This document shows positions 29,317 to 38,211 of a stretch of 64,000 bases of DNA, one piece after another. The notes below the pieces were generated by a model. That model saw nothing but the letters and a program-made list of their open reading frames with translations, did no database searches and was not told where the DNA came from. The DNA comes from Frondihabitans sp. 762G35 (GTDB lineage Bacteria; Actinomycetota; Actinomycetes; Actinomycetales; Microbacteriaceae), in contig NZ_CP014619.1 in NCBI RefSeq assembly GCF_002074055.1, forward strand, positions 186,001-250,000, in the 5' to 3' direction. Within the stretch, counting starts at the first letter, position 1; each line of letters begins with the position of its first letter. The position numbers and the translations under genes are program-made.

Positions 29317-30210
29317 ATGGCAGACACGATGTACACCCCGCAGAACCCGATCGATCAGTACCCCCGCCCGCCGTTCCCCGCGCAGCAGCAGACGGGTCCC
29401 GGCGACATCCACGAGATGAACCCCGCGCCCGACCACGGCGAGACCAGCTACGTCGGCGGCGGTCGCCTCGCCGGTCGCCGCGCCCTCGTGACCGGCGCCG
29501 ACTCGGGCATCGGCCGCGCCGTGGCCATCGCCTTCGCCCGCGAGGGCGCCGACGTCGCGCTCGCCTACCTCCCCGAGGAGCAGAAGCAGGCCGACGAGGT
29601 CGCGGAGCTGGTCCGCGAGGCCGGCCGCACCGTCGTCCTCCTCCCCGGCGACCTGCAGGACGAGGCGTACAACGTCGACATGGTCGAGAAGGCCGTCTCG
29701 GGCCTCGGCGGCCTCGACGTCGTGGCCATGATCGCCGGCGTCATGCCGACCGTGGACAGCATCGACGACTTCGAGACGGAGACGCTCGACCACGTCCTCA
29801 AGGCCAACATCTACCCGCTGTTCTGGACCACGAAGGCCGCGATGAAGCACCTGAAGCCGGGGGCGTCGATCATCACGACGTCCTCCATCCAGGGCTTCCA
29901 GCCGTCGCCGTCGCTGGCCGAGTACGCCGTCTCCAAGGCGGGCATCGCCAACTGGACGCGCGCGATGGCGCAGCAGCTCGCCGAGCGCGGCATCCGCGTC
30001 AACGGCGTCGCGCCCGGCCCCGTCTGGACGCCGCTCCAGCCCGCGTTCGTCCCGACCGAGAAGATCGAGTCGTTCGGCGAGGAGGCCGCCTACGGCCGTC
30101 CCGGTCAGCCCGTCGAGCTCGCCCCGCCGTTCGTCTTCCTGGCCTCGCAGGAGTCCAGCTACGTCAGCGGCGAGACGATCGGCGTGTCCGGCGGGACGCC
30201 GATGCACTGA
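29317..30210 (+). CDS. SDR-family oxidoreductase (YghA-like)
   Basis: 297 residues. A 45-residue N-terminal extension with YPRPPFPAQQQTGPGDIHEMNP typifies the YghA/YhdG-type SDRs, followed by RRALVTGADSGIGRAVAIAFAREGADV (TGxxxGxG NAD site) and a catalytic set of Ser (IITTSSIQGFQPS), Tyr and Lys (EYAVSKAGIANW). C-terminal GQPVELAPPFVFLASQESSYVSGETIGVSGG. Probably an NAD(P)-dependent aldehyde or alcohol oxidoreductase induced by stress. ATG at 29317. Confidence 0.9.
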   Translation: MADTMYTPQNPIDQYPRPPFPAQQQTGPGDIHEMNPAPDHGETSYVGGGRLAGRRALVTGADSGIGRAVAIAFAREGADVALAYLPEEQKQADEVAELVREAGRTVVLLPGDLQDEAYNVDMVEKAVSGLGGLDVVAMIAGVMPTVDSIDDFETETLDHVLKANIYPLFWTTKAAMKHLKPGASIITTSSIQGFQPSPSLAEYAVSKAGIANWTRAMAQQLAERGIRVNGVAPGPVWTPLQPAFVPTEKIESFGEEAAYGRPGQPVELAPPFVFLASQESSYVSGETIGVSGGTPMH

Positions 30211-30225
30211 CCTCCGGGCATCCTG

Positions 30226-30957
30226 CTATCGAGGCGGCGCCTCGCTGACGAACTCGGCGAGCGTCGCCTCGATCAGTTCGTACGACCAGCGGTAGGCGGC
30301 GTCCGGATCGCGCTCGACGAGGGCGCGGGCCAGCTCGTTGTGGCGGTGCGCCGACGCGGGCGTGTACTCCGTGATCGTGAAGCGCCGCTCTTCCGTGCGC
30401 GTCCGGAGCAGCGCGTCGACCGTCGAGGCGAAGTGCGCGACGACGGCGTTGCCGGAGCCCCGGAGGATCGCCGTGTGGAACGCGATGTCCGCCTCGAGAT
30501 AGGCCCGACCGTCGCCCGCGGCACTCGACGTCACCATCGTCTCGGCCGCCCGCCGCACCGCCTCCGCCCCGGCGGGATCCAGTTTCGTCGCGCTCAGCCT
30601 CGCCGCCACCGGCTCCAGGCCGAGCCGCAGCTCGAGGAGCTCGCGCATCTGGACGAAGTACTCCGCGCCGTGCCCGCGCCACGCGATGAGCTGGGGGCTC
30701 ATGAGGTCCCACTCCTCGCGGGGGCGCACCTGGGTCCCGACGCGCTGCCGGGGCTCGACCATGCCGAGGGACTGCAGGACGCGGAGCGCCTCCCGCAGGA
30801 CCGACCGGGAGACCGCGAACCGCGCGCTCAGCTCCTCCAGGTTGAGGATCGACCCCATGGCGACCTCGCCCTCGACGATCTGCCGGCCGAGGCGGTTCAC
30901 GACGCGTCCGTGAAGTCCCCGCTCGAGCGGTCCGTCCGCCTCCAGATCCCTCACCAC
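30226..30957 (-). CDS. gntR: GntR/FadR-family (FCD) regulator of the gluconate genes
   Basis: Winged helix-turn-helix near the N-terminus (LGRQIVEGEVAMGSILNLEELSARFAVSRSVLREALRVLQSLGMVEPRQRVGTQV), then an all-helical FCD ligand domain with the metal-binding pattern DIAFHTAILRGSGN and HNELARALVERD. It probably senses gluconate or a phosphorylated form and represses the divergent gntP-gntK genes. The GTG at 30957 has GAGG 7 nt upstream. An in-frame ATG at 30990 abuts the operator palindrome and would leave no leader, so it is less likely. Binding to the palindrome is inferred. Confidence 0.83.
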   Translation of the reverse strand: MVRDLEADGPLERGLHGRVVNRLGRQIVEGEVAMGSILNLEELSARFAVSRSVLREALRVLQSLGMVEPRQRVGTQVRPREEWDLMSPQLIAWRGHGAEYFVQMRELLELRLGLEPVAARLSATKLDPAGAEAVRRAAETMVTSSAAGDGRAYLEADIAFHTAILRGSGNAVVAHFASTVDALLRTRTEERRFTITEYTPASAHRHNELARALVERDPDAAYRWSYELIEATLAEFVSEAPPR

Positions 30958-30990
30958 TTGACCACCTCGTCGACTCGTGCAACACTCCAT

Positions 30991-31019
30991 AAATCTGATT
31001 AATCGGATTAATCAGATTT
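30991..31019. promoter_or_regulatory. 29-bp perfect palindrome, operator of the gluconate genes
   Basis: Arms AAATCTGATTAATC (30991-31004) and GATTAATCAGATTT (31006-31019) around a single G. It is an island of AT-rich DNA in a GC-rich region, located between the divergent regulator and gntP. It is much longer than the usual FCD operator and could bind two dimers or one long-arm dimer. Confidence 0.8.
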
Positions 31020-31144
31020 CCACTGGTTCCAGTGTGCCCCACGTCGACGCCCGAGAGGGCGGACCCGCGACGGACGGCGCACGGGCGGAACCGACGACGA
31101 GGTGGCAGGGAAGCGTCCTCCCGAGCAGCGAACTGGACGACGAC

Positions 31145-32572
31145 GTGCACTTCTCCCCCTCCACCCCCAGCCTGGCCACCGCGGCGGTCCAGCCGTCCGG
31201 CGGTGACGCGCAGCTGATCATCGCCGCCCTCGCGGGCATCGCGGTGATCATCGTGCTGATCACCTGGCTCAAGGTCCATCCGTTCCTCGCCCTGACGATC
31301 GGCTCGCTCGGCGTCGGGATCGGGGCGGGCCTCGCCCCGGGCGACGCCGTCACGAGCTTCGGTGCCGGCTTCGGCGCGACGATGACCAGCGTGGGCATCC
31401 TGGTCGGTCTCGGTGCCATGTTCGGCAAGCTGCTGGTCGACTCCGGCGGGGCCGACCGCATCGTCGACAACCTCGTCGCGCGCTCCTCGCCCCGGTCGCT
31501 GCCCTGGACGATGGCGCTGATCGGCGCCCTCATCGGTCTCCCCATGTTCTTCGAGGTCGGCGTCGTGCTGCTCGTGCCGGTCGTGATCCTCGTCGCCCGA
31601 CGCACGAAGACCCCGATCATGCGGATCGCGATCCCGGCGCTCGCGGGCCTGTCCGTCATGCACGGCCTCGTGCCGCCCCACCCCGGGCCCCTCGTCGCGG
31701 TCACCACCCTCGGCGCGAACCTCGGCCTGACGATCGCCCTCGGCGTCGCCCTGGCCATCCCCACGGTCATCATCGCCGGCCCGCTCTTCGGCAGGATCGC
31801 CGCCAGGTGGGTCCCGATCCCGGCACCGGCGCTCTTCGACGCTCCCCGGGACGACTCCTCCCAGGCCCTGACCGGATCCGCGGCCGTGGCGGCCCCCGGC
31901 AGGCGCCCGTCGTTCGCCGTCGCCGTCGCCGGGGTGCTGCTGCCGGTGGCGCTGATGCTCCTGCGCGCCGTCTGGGACGCCGTCGAGCCCGAGGCCACCG
32001 GCGGGATCAAGGGGTTCTTCGACTTCCTGGGCACCCCGATGATCGCCCTCGGCATCGCCGTGGTCTACGGCATGGTCTTCTTCGCCCGGAGCGCCGGGAT
32101 GAGCCGCGACGACGTCCAGTCGTCGGTGTCGAGCGCGCTCCCCGCGATCGCGGGCATCCTGCTGATCGTCGGCGCCGGTGGAGGTTTCAAGCAGGTGCTG
32201 ATCGACACCGGCATCGGGACCCTCATCGCGAACGCGATCTCCGACAGCGGCGTGTCCGTGATCCTGGTGGCGTGGTTCGTGGCAGCCCTGGTGCGTGTCG
32301 CGACGGGGTCGGCGACGGTCGCGACCGTGACGGCGGCCGGGATCCTGGCGCCCGTCACCGCCCATCTCGCGAGCGGCGAGGTCTCCCTCGTGGTGCTCGC
32401 CATCGGGGCGGGATCCCTGTTCCTCTCGCACGTGAACGACGCCGGTTTCTGGCTGATCAAGGAGTACCTGGGTCTCTCGGTGGGCCAGACTCTGAAGTCG
32501 TGGACAGTGATGGAATGCCTCATCTCCGTGGTCGGACTCGCCGGTGCGCTCCTGCTCGGGCTGGTGATCTGA
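31145..32572 (+). CDS. gntP: GntP-family gluconate:H+ symporter
   Basis: About 475 residues with 12-14 hydrophobic segments. Signatures: HPFLALTIGSLGVGIGAG, GFGATMTSVGILVGLGAMFGKLL, LIGLPMFFEVGVVLLVPVV, HGLVPPHPGPLVAV and the C-terminal ATGSATVATVTAAGI and FLSHVNDAGFWLIKEY, all classic for GntP permeases. It imports gluconate or a related aldonate. GTG 31145 gives the normal family length; an in-frame GTG at 31034 would add 37 residues. No strong SD is visible, so the start is uncertain. Followed after 1 nt by gluconokinase. Confidence 0.9.
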   Translation: MHFSPSTPSLATAAVQPSGGDAQLIIAALAGIAVIIVLITWLKVHPFLALTIGSLGVGIGAGLAPGDAVTSFGAGFGATMTSVGILVGLGAMFGKLLVDSGGADRIVDNLVARSSPRSLPWTMALIGALIGLPMFFEVGVVLLVPVVILVARRTKTPIMRIAIPALAGLSVMHGLVPPHPGPLVAVTTLGANLGLTIALGVALAIPTVIIAGPLFGRIAARWVPIPAPALFDAPRDDSSQALTGSAAVAAPGRRPSFAVAVAGVLLPVALMLLRAVWDAVEPEATGGIKGFFDFLGTPMIALGIAVVYGMVFFARSAGMSRDDVQSSVSSALPAIAGILLIVGAGGGFKQVLIDTGIGTLIANAISDSGVSVILVAWFVAALVRVATGSATVATVTAAGILAPVTAHLASGEVSLVVLAIGAGSLFLSHVNDAGFWLIKEYLGLSVGQTLKSWTVMECLISVVGLAGALLLGLVI

Positions 32573-32573
32573 C

Positions 32574-33080
32574 GTGACCCCGCTCGTGCTGGTGGTGATG
32601 GGCGTGTCCGGATCGGGCAAGTCGACCGTTGCGGGCCTCCTCGCCGGACGACTGGGCTGGGACTTCGAGGAGGGAGACAGCCTGCACCCGGCGTCGAACG
32701 TGGCCAAGATGGAGCGGGGCGTCCCCCTCGACGACGACGATCGACGGCCGTGGCTCCTGACCGTCGCCTCGTGGATCGACGAGCACCTCGACCGCGGCGA
32801 CTCCGGCGTGATCACCTGCTCGGCCCTCAAGCGCAGCTACCGCGACCTGCTCCGCCGCGACGACGTCGTCTTCGTGCACCTCGCGGGCCCCGACGAGCTG
32901 ATCGGGGACCGCATGTCCAAGCGCTCCGGCCACTTCATGCCGCCGTCGCTCCTGGCGTCGCAGCTCGCCACGCTGGAGCCGCCGGCCGCCGACGAGCGGC
33001 ACCTCACGATCGACGCGGGGCGGTCGCCGGAGGCGGAGGTCGACGAGGTCGTCGAGCGGCTGGGGCTCGCGCGGGACTGA
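32574..33080 (+). CDS. gntK: Gluconokinase
   Basis: 168 residues, P-loop kinase. VVMGVSGSGKSTVAGLLAGRLGWDFEEGDSLHP has Walker A (GVSGSGKST, about 10-18) and the gluconate-binding FxxGDxxHP. Then GVPLDDDDRRPWL, ITCSALKRSYRDLLR and the lid MSKRSGHFMP-SLLASQLATLE. It phosphorylates gluconate to 6-phosphogluconate for the pentose phosphate pathway. GTG start 1 nt after the gntP stop, so co-translated. Confidence 0.93.
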   Translation: MTPLVLVVMGVSGSGKSTVAGLLAGRLGWDFEEGDSLHPASNVAKMERGVPLDDDDRRPWLLTVASWIDEHLDRGDSGVITCSALKRSYRDLLRRDDVVFVHLAGPDELIGDRMSKRSGHFMPPSLLASQLATLEPPAADERHLTIDAGRSPEAEVDEVVERLGLARD

Positions 33081-33203
33081 CGCCGGGCGCCCGTCGGGGT
33101 CGTCCGTGCGCGTCGGGGGCTGCCCTTCGCGGCCCGCGAGCGTCGGGGGCCTGCCCTAGAGTTCAGAGGGCGCCCCGCAGGCGCCATCGACCGAGGGAGG
33201 CCC

Positions 33204-34427
33204 GTGACGACGCAGTCCACCGCCGGGCCGCGCGGCTACACGGCCCTGCTCCGGCCCGCCGACCACCGGGTCCTCGTCACCGCCGGGCTGCTCGCGCGCG
33301 TGCCGCTCGCCATCGTCGGCTTCAGCGTGCTCTTCTTCGTGCAGGCCACCACGGGCTCGTTCGCGAGCGCAGGAGTCGCCTCCGGGGTCGTCATCGCGGC
33401 CAACGCCGCCAGTGCGCCGCTCTACGGGCGGCTGGCCGACCGCCGCGGCCAGCGGGCGCTGCTCCTGACCGCCGCGATCGGGCACCCGGTGGCGATCGCC
33501 GCGCTGATCGTGGTCGGGACGACGGGTGGCGGACTCCTCGCCGTCTGCGGCTGCGTGCTGGCCGTCGGGGCGACCATCGTGCCCGTCGGCGCGTTCCTGC
33601 GGGCGCGCTGGACGAGCATCCTGCCGTCGGACGACCAGCTGCACGTCGCGTACTCGCTCGAAGCCATCTCCGACGAGCTCGTCTGGGTCTTCGGTCCCGC
33701 CGTCGCGGCCCTCGTGGCCGGGACGATCAGCCCCTCCGCGGGGCTCGTGCTCTCGGGCGTCGTCGGCACGGTCGGCTGCCTCTGGCTGCGCGCCGGCCGC
33801 GACGCACCGCTCGCCGCGGCACCCGCCGAGGGGGAGCGCCGCCACGTCTTCGCGCCCTGGCGCTCGCGCCGCGTCGTCGCCCTTCTCGTGTCGGGCGCGT
33901 TCGTCGGCTTCGTCTTCGGGGTCAACGACGTCACGGTCGTCGCCTGGGCGACCGACGCCGGGGTGCCGCAGATCGCGGGCCTCGTGCTGACCGCCTACTC
34001 GATCGGGAGCGTCACCGGAGGGTTCCTGATGGGGACGATCCCGGCGCGGATCCCGCCCTACCGGCTGCTGATCGGGGCCTCCGCTCTGCTCGGGATCTTC
34101 TGGTCGGTGCTCGCGCTGGCGCCCGACGTGGCGTGGCTCTTCCCGCTCGGACTCTTCGCCGGGGCGACGATCACGCCGTTCACGATCTCGACCAACCGGG
34201 TGCTCCAGGCCGAGGTCGCGCCCTCGGTGCTGACCGAGGGGCTGGCGTGGGTCAGCGCGTTCGTCGTGGGGAGCATGGCCGTCGGGTCGCTCGTCGGCGG
34301 CGTCGTCAACGACGGGTCGGCGGTGCTGTCGGGCTTCCAGGTGGTGGCGCTGGCGGCGCCGCTGCCGTTCGTGGTGGTCGGGCTCGTGGCGGTTCTGCCG
34401 CGCGCGCGGGCGCGGCGCGTCGCGTAG
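33204..34427 (+). CDS. MFS transporter (drug/sugar efflux type)
   Basis: 407 residues, twelve predicted membrane helices in two halves joined by a cytoplasmic loop (EGERRHVFAPWRSRR, about 205-220). The loop after helix 2 contains YGRLADRRGQRALLL, the MFS motif A (GxLADRxGRR type). GFVFGVNDVTVVAWATDAGVPQIAGLVLTAYSIGS resembles SetA-like and uncharacterised actinobacterial exporters. Substrate unknown. GTG start preceded by GGGAGG. Converges on the SIMPL gene with repeat array 2 between them. Confidence 0.85.
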   Translation: MTTQSTAGPRGYTALLRPADHRVLVTAGLLARVPLAIVGFSVLFFVQATTGSFASAGVASGVVIAANAASAPLYGRLADRRGQRALLLTAAIGHPVAIAALIVVGTTGGGLLAVCGCVLAVGATIVPVGAFLRARWTSILPSDDQLHVAYSLEAISDELVWVFGPAVAALVAGTISPSAGLVLSGVVGTVGCLWLRAGRDAPLAAAPAEGERRHVFAPWRSRRVVALLVSGAFVGFVFGVNDVTVVAWATDAGVPQIAGLVLTAYSIGSVTGGFLMGTIPARIPPYRLLIGASALLGIFWSVLALAPDVAWLFPLGLFAGATITPFTISTNRVLQAEVAPSVLTEGLAWVSAFVVGSMAVGSLVGGVVNDGSAVLSGFQVVALAAPLPFVVVGLVAVLPRARARRVA

Positions 34428-34467
34428 CGCGCGTCGCTTCGCGCGGGGCGCGGGGTGACGTCTCGCC

Positions 34468-34896
34468 GAGACTCCACGACTCGCCGCTCATGTTCGGCGG
34501 GGTGCGGCGTGTTGTGGAGTCTTGCGGGGTGGGTGTGCCGGGGTGGCTGGGGCGCGGGCATCCTGCGGGCGTGAGACTCCACGTTTTACGTCTTGTCGCG
34601 AAAGTGAGTGGCGTGTTGTGGAGTCTCGCGCGGGGCGCGGGGTGACGCTGCGCCGAGACTCCACGACTTGCCGCTCATGTTCGGCGGGGTGCGGCGTGTT
34701 GTGGAGTCTCGCGGGGTGGGTGCGCCGGGGTGCTGGGGGCCGGGCATCCTGCGGGGGTGAGACTCCACGTTTTACGTGTTTTCGCGAAAGTGAGTGGCGT
34801 GTTGTGGAGTCTTGCGGGGGGCGCGGGGCGACGTCTCGCCGAGACTCCACGACTTGCCGCTCATGTTCGGTTGGGTGCGGCGTGTTGTGGAGTCTC
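34468..34896. repeat. Array 2: five 55-56 bp palindromic repeats
   Basis: Units at 34468-34523, 34573-34627, 34655-34710, 34759-34813 and 34841-34896. Ends are GAGACTCCAC and GTGGAGTCT(C/T). Interiors alternate between a CTCATGTTCGG type (units 1, 3, 5) and a TTTTACG...CGAAAGTGAGTGG type (2, 4). Start distances are 105, 82, 104 and 82 bp, so like units recur every 186-187 bp. Spacers are G-rich and similar to each other, and two of them contain GGGCATCCTGCGGG. The array begins 40 bp after the MFS stop and ends 40 bp before the stop of the convergent SIMPL gene. Confidence 0.95.
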
Positions 34897-34936
34897 GGGG
34901 GCGGCGGCGGCGGGGGCGGGGCAGAGCGCCCGCGCG

Positions 34937-35593
34937 CTAGGCGCGGAAGTCCGCGCTGATCGACGCGCGCACCTCGATGGGGCGCGGCCGCAGCTCGAAG
35001 ACGGTCCCGTCGAAGGCCGCGGCCTTGAGTGCGACGGCGTCCCGCGCGAAGCCCCCGCCCCCGCCGCCGCCGACGCCGGGGCGCAGGCCGTCCTCGAAGA
35101 CGGCCTCCAGCGTGGGGAGGGGGAGGCCGAGGGCGGCCGCGTAGTCCTTCGACTTCGTCAGGGCATCCTGCACGGCCGCTATCCGCACCTCGCGCTCGAG
35201 CCGCGCGGACACCTCGGGCGTGAGCCCCCAGTCGAGCCCGGCGATCTCGATGCCCTCGCGCGTCGACAGCGAGCCGACCCACTCCGCGAGGCGCTCGAAG
35301 TCGGCGAAGACGGCGTCGATCCCGGCCCGCGCCCGGAACCGCTCCGGCGCGACCTCCCCGCTCGGGGTGTACTCCCGCAGGATGCCCGTGCTCACGCTCT
35401 CCGCACTCCACTCGGTCACGGCTCCCGCCGCCTCGTGCGCCCGGACCTCCGTGATCGCCGCCGCGTGCGCCGACGCCGCCGCCCGACCCGCGTCGGCCCG
35501 ATCGGTGGACGTGACCGCCACCGTCACGCGCAGCGTCGCGCGCTCGGCGGGGTGACTGGTCGTCGCGTTTCCCGCGACCGCGAATGTCGTCAT
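34937..35593 (-). CDS. SIMPL (DUF541) domain protein
   Basis: 218 residues from an ATG at 35593. VAGNATTSHPAERATLRVTVAVTSTD is the typical SIMPL opening (G-G----PD-A---V-V); AREREVRIAAVQDALTKSKDYAAALGLPLPTL corresponds to the conserved DA--KA--YA--LG motif. A Gly run (GVGGGGGGGF) precedes the last strand, VRASISADFRA. No signal peptide, unlike many SIMPL proteins, so probably cytoplasmic. Function of the family is poorly known. Confidence 0.82.
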   Translation of the reverse strand: MTTFAVAGNATTSHPAERATLRVTVAVTSTDRADAGRAAASAHAAAITEVRAHEAAGAVTEWSAESVSTGILREYTPSGEVAPERFRARAGIDAVFADFERLAEWVGSLSTREGIEIAGLDWGLTPEVSARLEREVRIAAVQDALTKSKDYAAALGLPLPTLEAVFEDGLRPGVGGGGGGGFARDAVALKAAAFDGTVFELRPRPIEVRASISADFRA

Positions 35594-35642
35594 GGACGCG
35601 AGCCTAGCGAGCGAGCCCCCGACCGGCACCGCGGTAGGAGCG

Positions 35643-35689
35643 GCACCCGCGCACGCCGGTACCCGCGCGCGCCGGTACCCGCGCACGCG
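35643..35689. repeat. Three tandem 16-bp GTACCCGCGC(A/G)CGCCG repeats
   Basis: Short GC-rich direct repeat between the SIMPL and hydrolase genes, period 16 bp. It also contains overlapping palindromic CGCGCG segments. No function evident. Confidence 0.6.
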
Positions 35690-35702
35690 ACACGGCGTCG
35701 CC

Positions 35703-36338
35703 CTAAGCCGGGTGCACCTTCGCCAGGAACGCGTTCACGTCGTCGAGCTCCTCCTGCGCGATGCCGTGGGTGAGCCCCGGGTAGACGGTCAGCTCGGCGT
35801 CGGTGTGCTCGGTGAGCCAGGCCCCCGTGCGCTCGACCGCGTCGGCGGGGATGACGGTGTCGGCGTCGCCGCGGCCGTAGAGGACCGGAGGCCGGACCGC
35901 CGCGACTCCGGCGTCGACCCCATCGGGGGCGCCGGGCACGACGAAGCCGGCGAGCACGACGGCGAAGGCGAAGCCGGCCGGGCGCTTCCGCAGCAGCTGC
36001 AGGGAGAGCGAGCCGCCCTGCGAGAAGCCGAGCAGGCCGACGGTCGGATGCTCGTCGCCCAGCCCGTCGACGAACCGGAGGACCGCGTCGGCGGCCTCGT
36101 CGACCGGGGCGTAGGCGGGCGACCCCGGCTGCGACAGCGGGTACCACGACCAGCCGCCCCCATGAGTCAGCGGGGCCCGCAGGGAGGCGTAGACGAACGC
36201 GGGCGAGAGGTGCGGGAGGAGGCCCGTCGGGTCGCCCTCGTGCGACCCGACCCCGTGCAGGAGCAGGACGAGCGGGCGCCCCCGGCGCTCGGACTCGGGG
36301 TGGGACCAGCGGACGGCCTCGGCATCGATCTCGATCAC
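35703..36338 (-). CDS. Alpha/beta hydrolase (phospholipase/carboxylesterase family)
   Basis: 211 residues. LVLLLHGVGSHEGD forms the oxyanion loop, GLLGFSQGGSLSLQLL carries the nucleophile Ser in GFSQGG (near residue 107), VLYGRGDADTVIPADAVER the acid Asp and YPGLTHGIAQEELDDVNAFL the His. This is the YpfH/acyl-protein-thioesterase-like family, which hydrolyses short esters. No signal peptide. Divergent from the NUDIX-like gene. Confidence 0.87.
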   Translation of the reverse strand: MIEIDAEAVRWSHPESERRGRPLVLLLHGVGSHEGDPTGLLPHLSPAFVYASLRAPLTHGGGWSWYPLSQPGSPAYAPVDEAADAVLRFVDGLGDEHPTVGLLGFSQGGSLSLQLLRKRPAGFAFAVVLAGFVVPGAPDGVDAGVAAVRPPVLYGRGDADTVIPADAVERTGAWLTEHTDAELTVYPGLTHGIAQEELDDVNAFLAKVHPA

Positions 36339-36420
36339 ACCCCGAGCCTAGGGCCGACCGCCGACGCCCGTCGCGAGTGTCCGTCACACGATCGTCATGC
36401 GCGGCGGGTAAGAATGGGGC

Positions 36421-36963
36421 ATGAGTTCCGTCCAGACCCCCGATCCCAACTCCGGCTGGCTCTCCGAGGAGGAGCTCTTCCAGATCCGCCAGCGGCTGCC
36501 GATCCTCTACGTGGAGGCCGTGCCGGTCCGCACCGACGGCCAGGGCGTCGTCACGGAGGTCGGCGTGCTCCTGCGGGCCGACAGCGAGGGCTCGATGACC
36601 AGGATGCTCGTCTCCGGCCGCGTCATGTACGGCGAGTCGCTCCGCACCGCCCTGTTCCGCCACCTCGAGAAGGACCTCGGGCCGATGGCGTTCCCGCAGC
36701 TCCCACCCTCGCCGGTGCCGTTCTCGGTGGCGGAGTACTTCCCCTTCCCGGGCGCCTCGGTCTACACGGACGAGCGACAGCACGCCGTCTCGCTCGCCTA
36801 CGTCGTGCCCGTGACGGGCACCTGCGAACCGCGCCAGGACGCCCTCGAGATCACCTGGATGAGCCCCCTCGTCGCCGCGAGCCCGGAGGTCGCGTCCGAG
36901 ATGGAGGGCGGTCGCGGCGCCCTCCTCCGCACGGCGCTCGCCTCCGTCGGGGCGCTCACCTAG
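36421..36963 (+). CDS. DUF4916 / NUDIX-like protein
   Basis: 180 residues: WLSEEELFQIRQRLPILYVEAVPVR, then VTEVGVLLR, SGRVMYGESLRTALFRHLEKDLGPMAFPQLP, EYFPFPGASVYTDERQHAVSLAYVVPVTG, EITWMSP. The NUDIX fold is evident but the Nudix box (GX5EX7REUXEEXGU) is strongly degenerate (GESLRTALFRHLEKDLG), so phosphohydrolase activity is doubtful. This matches the actinobacterial DUF4916 family. Function unknown. Confidence 0.8.
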   Translation: MSSVQTPDPNSGWLSEEELFQIRQRLPILYVEAVPVRTDGQGVVTEVGVLLRADSEGSMTRMLVSGRVMYGESLRTALFRHLEKDLGPMAFPQLPPSPVPFSVAEYFPFPGASVYTDERQHAVSLAYVVPVTGTCEPRQDALEITWMSPLVAASPEVASEMEGGRGALLRTALASVGALT

Positions 36964-37051
36964 GCCCTCCGCGAAGCGGGTCGCAGGAGCCCGGGCGACT
37001 AAGGTTCTCGCGGACGGCCGAGCCGCGCGCCGCCCGGGAAGGACGGTTCGC

Positions 37052-38083
37052 ATGGCCCGCCGAGTGACGATCGTCGATGTCGCGGCGAAGGCCGGCGTCG
37101 CGATCAGCTCGGTGTCGAGCGCGCTGAACAACCGGCCCGGTGTCTCCGAGGAGACCCGCCGACGCATCGTCGAGGCGGCCACCGAGCTCGGTTTCGTCCC
37201 GTCGCTCCGGGGCCGGAGCCTGTCCGCCAAGCGCGCGTTCACGGTCGGCCTCGTCGTCCACCGTGATCCGTCGGTGCTGGAGTCCGACCCGTTCTTCGGC
37301 AGTTTCATCGGGGGCATCGAGACGGTGCTCGACCCGCGCGGCTACGCCCTCATCCTGCAGATGGGGTCGGAGCCGGGGGAGACCCTCGAGCGGTACCGGA
37401 GCCTCGCCGCCAATCGCCGGGTCGACGGGGTGTTCCTGTCGGAGCTCGGCGTCGACGACCCCCGGGTCCCGCTCGTGCAGGAGCTCGGCCTCGCCGCCGT
37501 CGGCGTCAACGCCGAACCCGACTTCCCCCTCCCGGCCGTGCGTCAGGGGCACCTCGCGGGCATCCGGCAGCTCGTCGACCACCTCGTGGCCCTCGGTCAC
37601 ACCCGGTTCGCGCACGTCACCGGCCCGGAGGGCTTCATCCACGCCGGACAGCGTCGGCGGGCGTGGACCGAGGCGCTCCGCGACGCGGGGCTGCCGACCG
37701 GCGAGGTCGTCCCGGGGGACTTCACGTACGAGGGCGGGATCGCGGCGGCCACGCGGCTCCTGCAGGGTCGGGAGCCCGCCGACCGACCGACCGCCGTCCT
37801 CTGCGCCAACGACCTCTCGGCGATCGGATTCCTCGCCCGGGCGGGGGAGCTCGGGCTGCACGCCCCGACCGACCTGTCGGTCGCCGGTTTCGACGGCATC
37901 GAGCTCGGCACCTACGTCCGCCCGACGCTGACGACGGTCGCGACGAACCCGCGGCTCCTCGGGGCCGAGGCGGCGCGGCTCCTGCTGGAGGTCGTCGACG
38001 GCGCCGACGCGCGGGACGTCGAGGTCGACGCGGCGCACCTCGTCGTCCGCTCCTCGACGGGCACGGCGCCGGCCCGCGACTGA
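37052..38083 (+). CDS. LacI-family regulator of the adjacent sugar-uptake operon
   Basis: 343 residues. LacI headpiece: RVTIVDVAAKAGVAISSVSSALNNRPGVSEETRRRIVEAATELGFVPSLRGRSLSAKRAFTVGLVV (about 4-70). The periplasmic-binding-like core has VDGVFLSELG, HTRFAHVTGPEGFIHAGQRRRAWTEAL, AVLCANDLSAIGFLARAGELGLHAPTDLSVAGFDGIELGTYVRPTLTTV. It most likely represses the following ABC-transporter operon through the palindrome at 38173 and is relieved by the transported sugar. Confidence 0.88.
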   Translation: MARRVTIVDVAAKAGVAISSVSSALNNRPGVSEETRRRIVEAATELGFVPSLRGRSLSAKRAFTVGLVVHRDPSVLESDPFFGSFIGGIETVLDPRGYALILQMGSEPGETLERYRSLAANRRVDGVFLSELGVDDPRVPLVQELGLAAVGVNAEPDFPLPAVRQGHLAGIRQLVDHLVALGHTRFAHVTGPEGFIHAGQRRRAWTEALRDAGLPTGEVVPGDFTYEGGIAAATRLLQGREPADRPTAVLCANDLSAIGFLARAGELGLHAPTDLSVAGFDGIELGTYVRPTLTTVATNPRLLGAEAARLLLEVVDGADARDVEVDAAHLVVRSSTGTAPARD

Positions 38084-38137
38084 CCCCCGGGGCGACCTCC
38101 CGGCGGCCCACGCGCCGCGAGCACCCCCTGGCGGCCC

Positions 38138-38166
38138 TGTCGGCATCCACGCCCGTGTGCTACGGT
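38138..38166 (+). promoter_or_regulatory. Predicted promoter of the sugar-uptake operon
   Basis: TGTCGG (38138-38143), 17-bp spacer, TACGGT (38161-38166), with the LacI operator lying at +1. Confidence 0.5.
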
Positions 38167-38172
38167 CGGAAC

Positions 38173-38190
38173 TACCGAAACGTTTCGGTA
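38173..38190. promoter_or_regulatory. LacI-type operator
   Basis: TACCGAAACGTTTCGGTA is an 18-bp perfect palindrome with the central CG typical of LacI-family sites. It covers the predicted transcription start, 22 bp ahead of the binding-protein start codon, as expected for repression. Confidence 0.85.
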
Positions 38191-38211
38191 TCCGTTGACA
38201 AGGGAGACACC

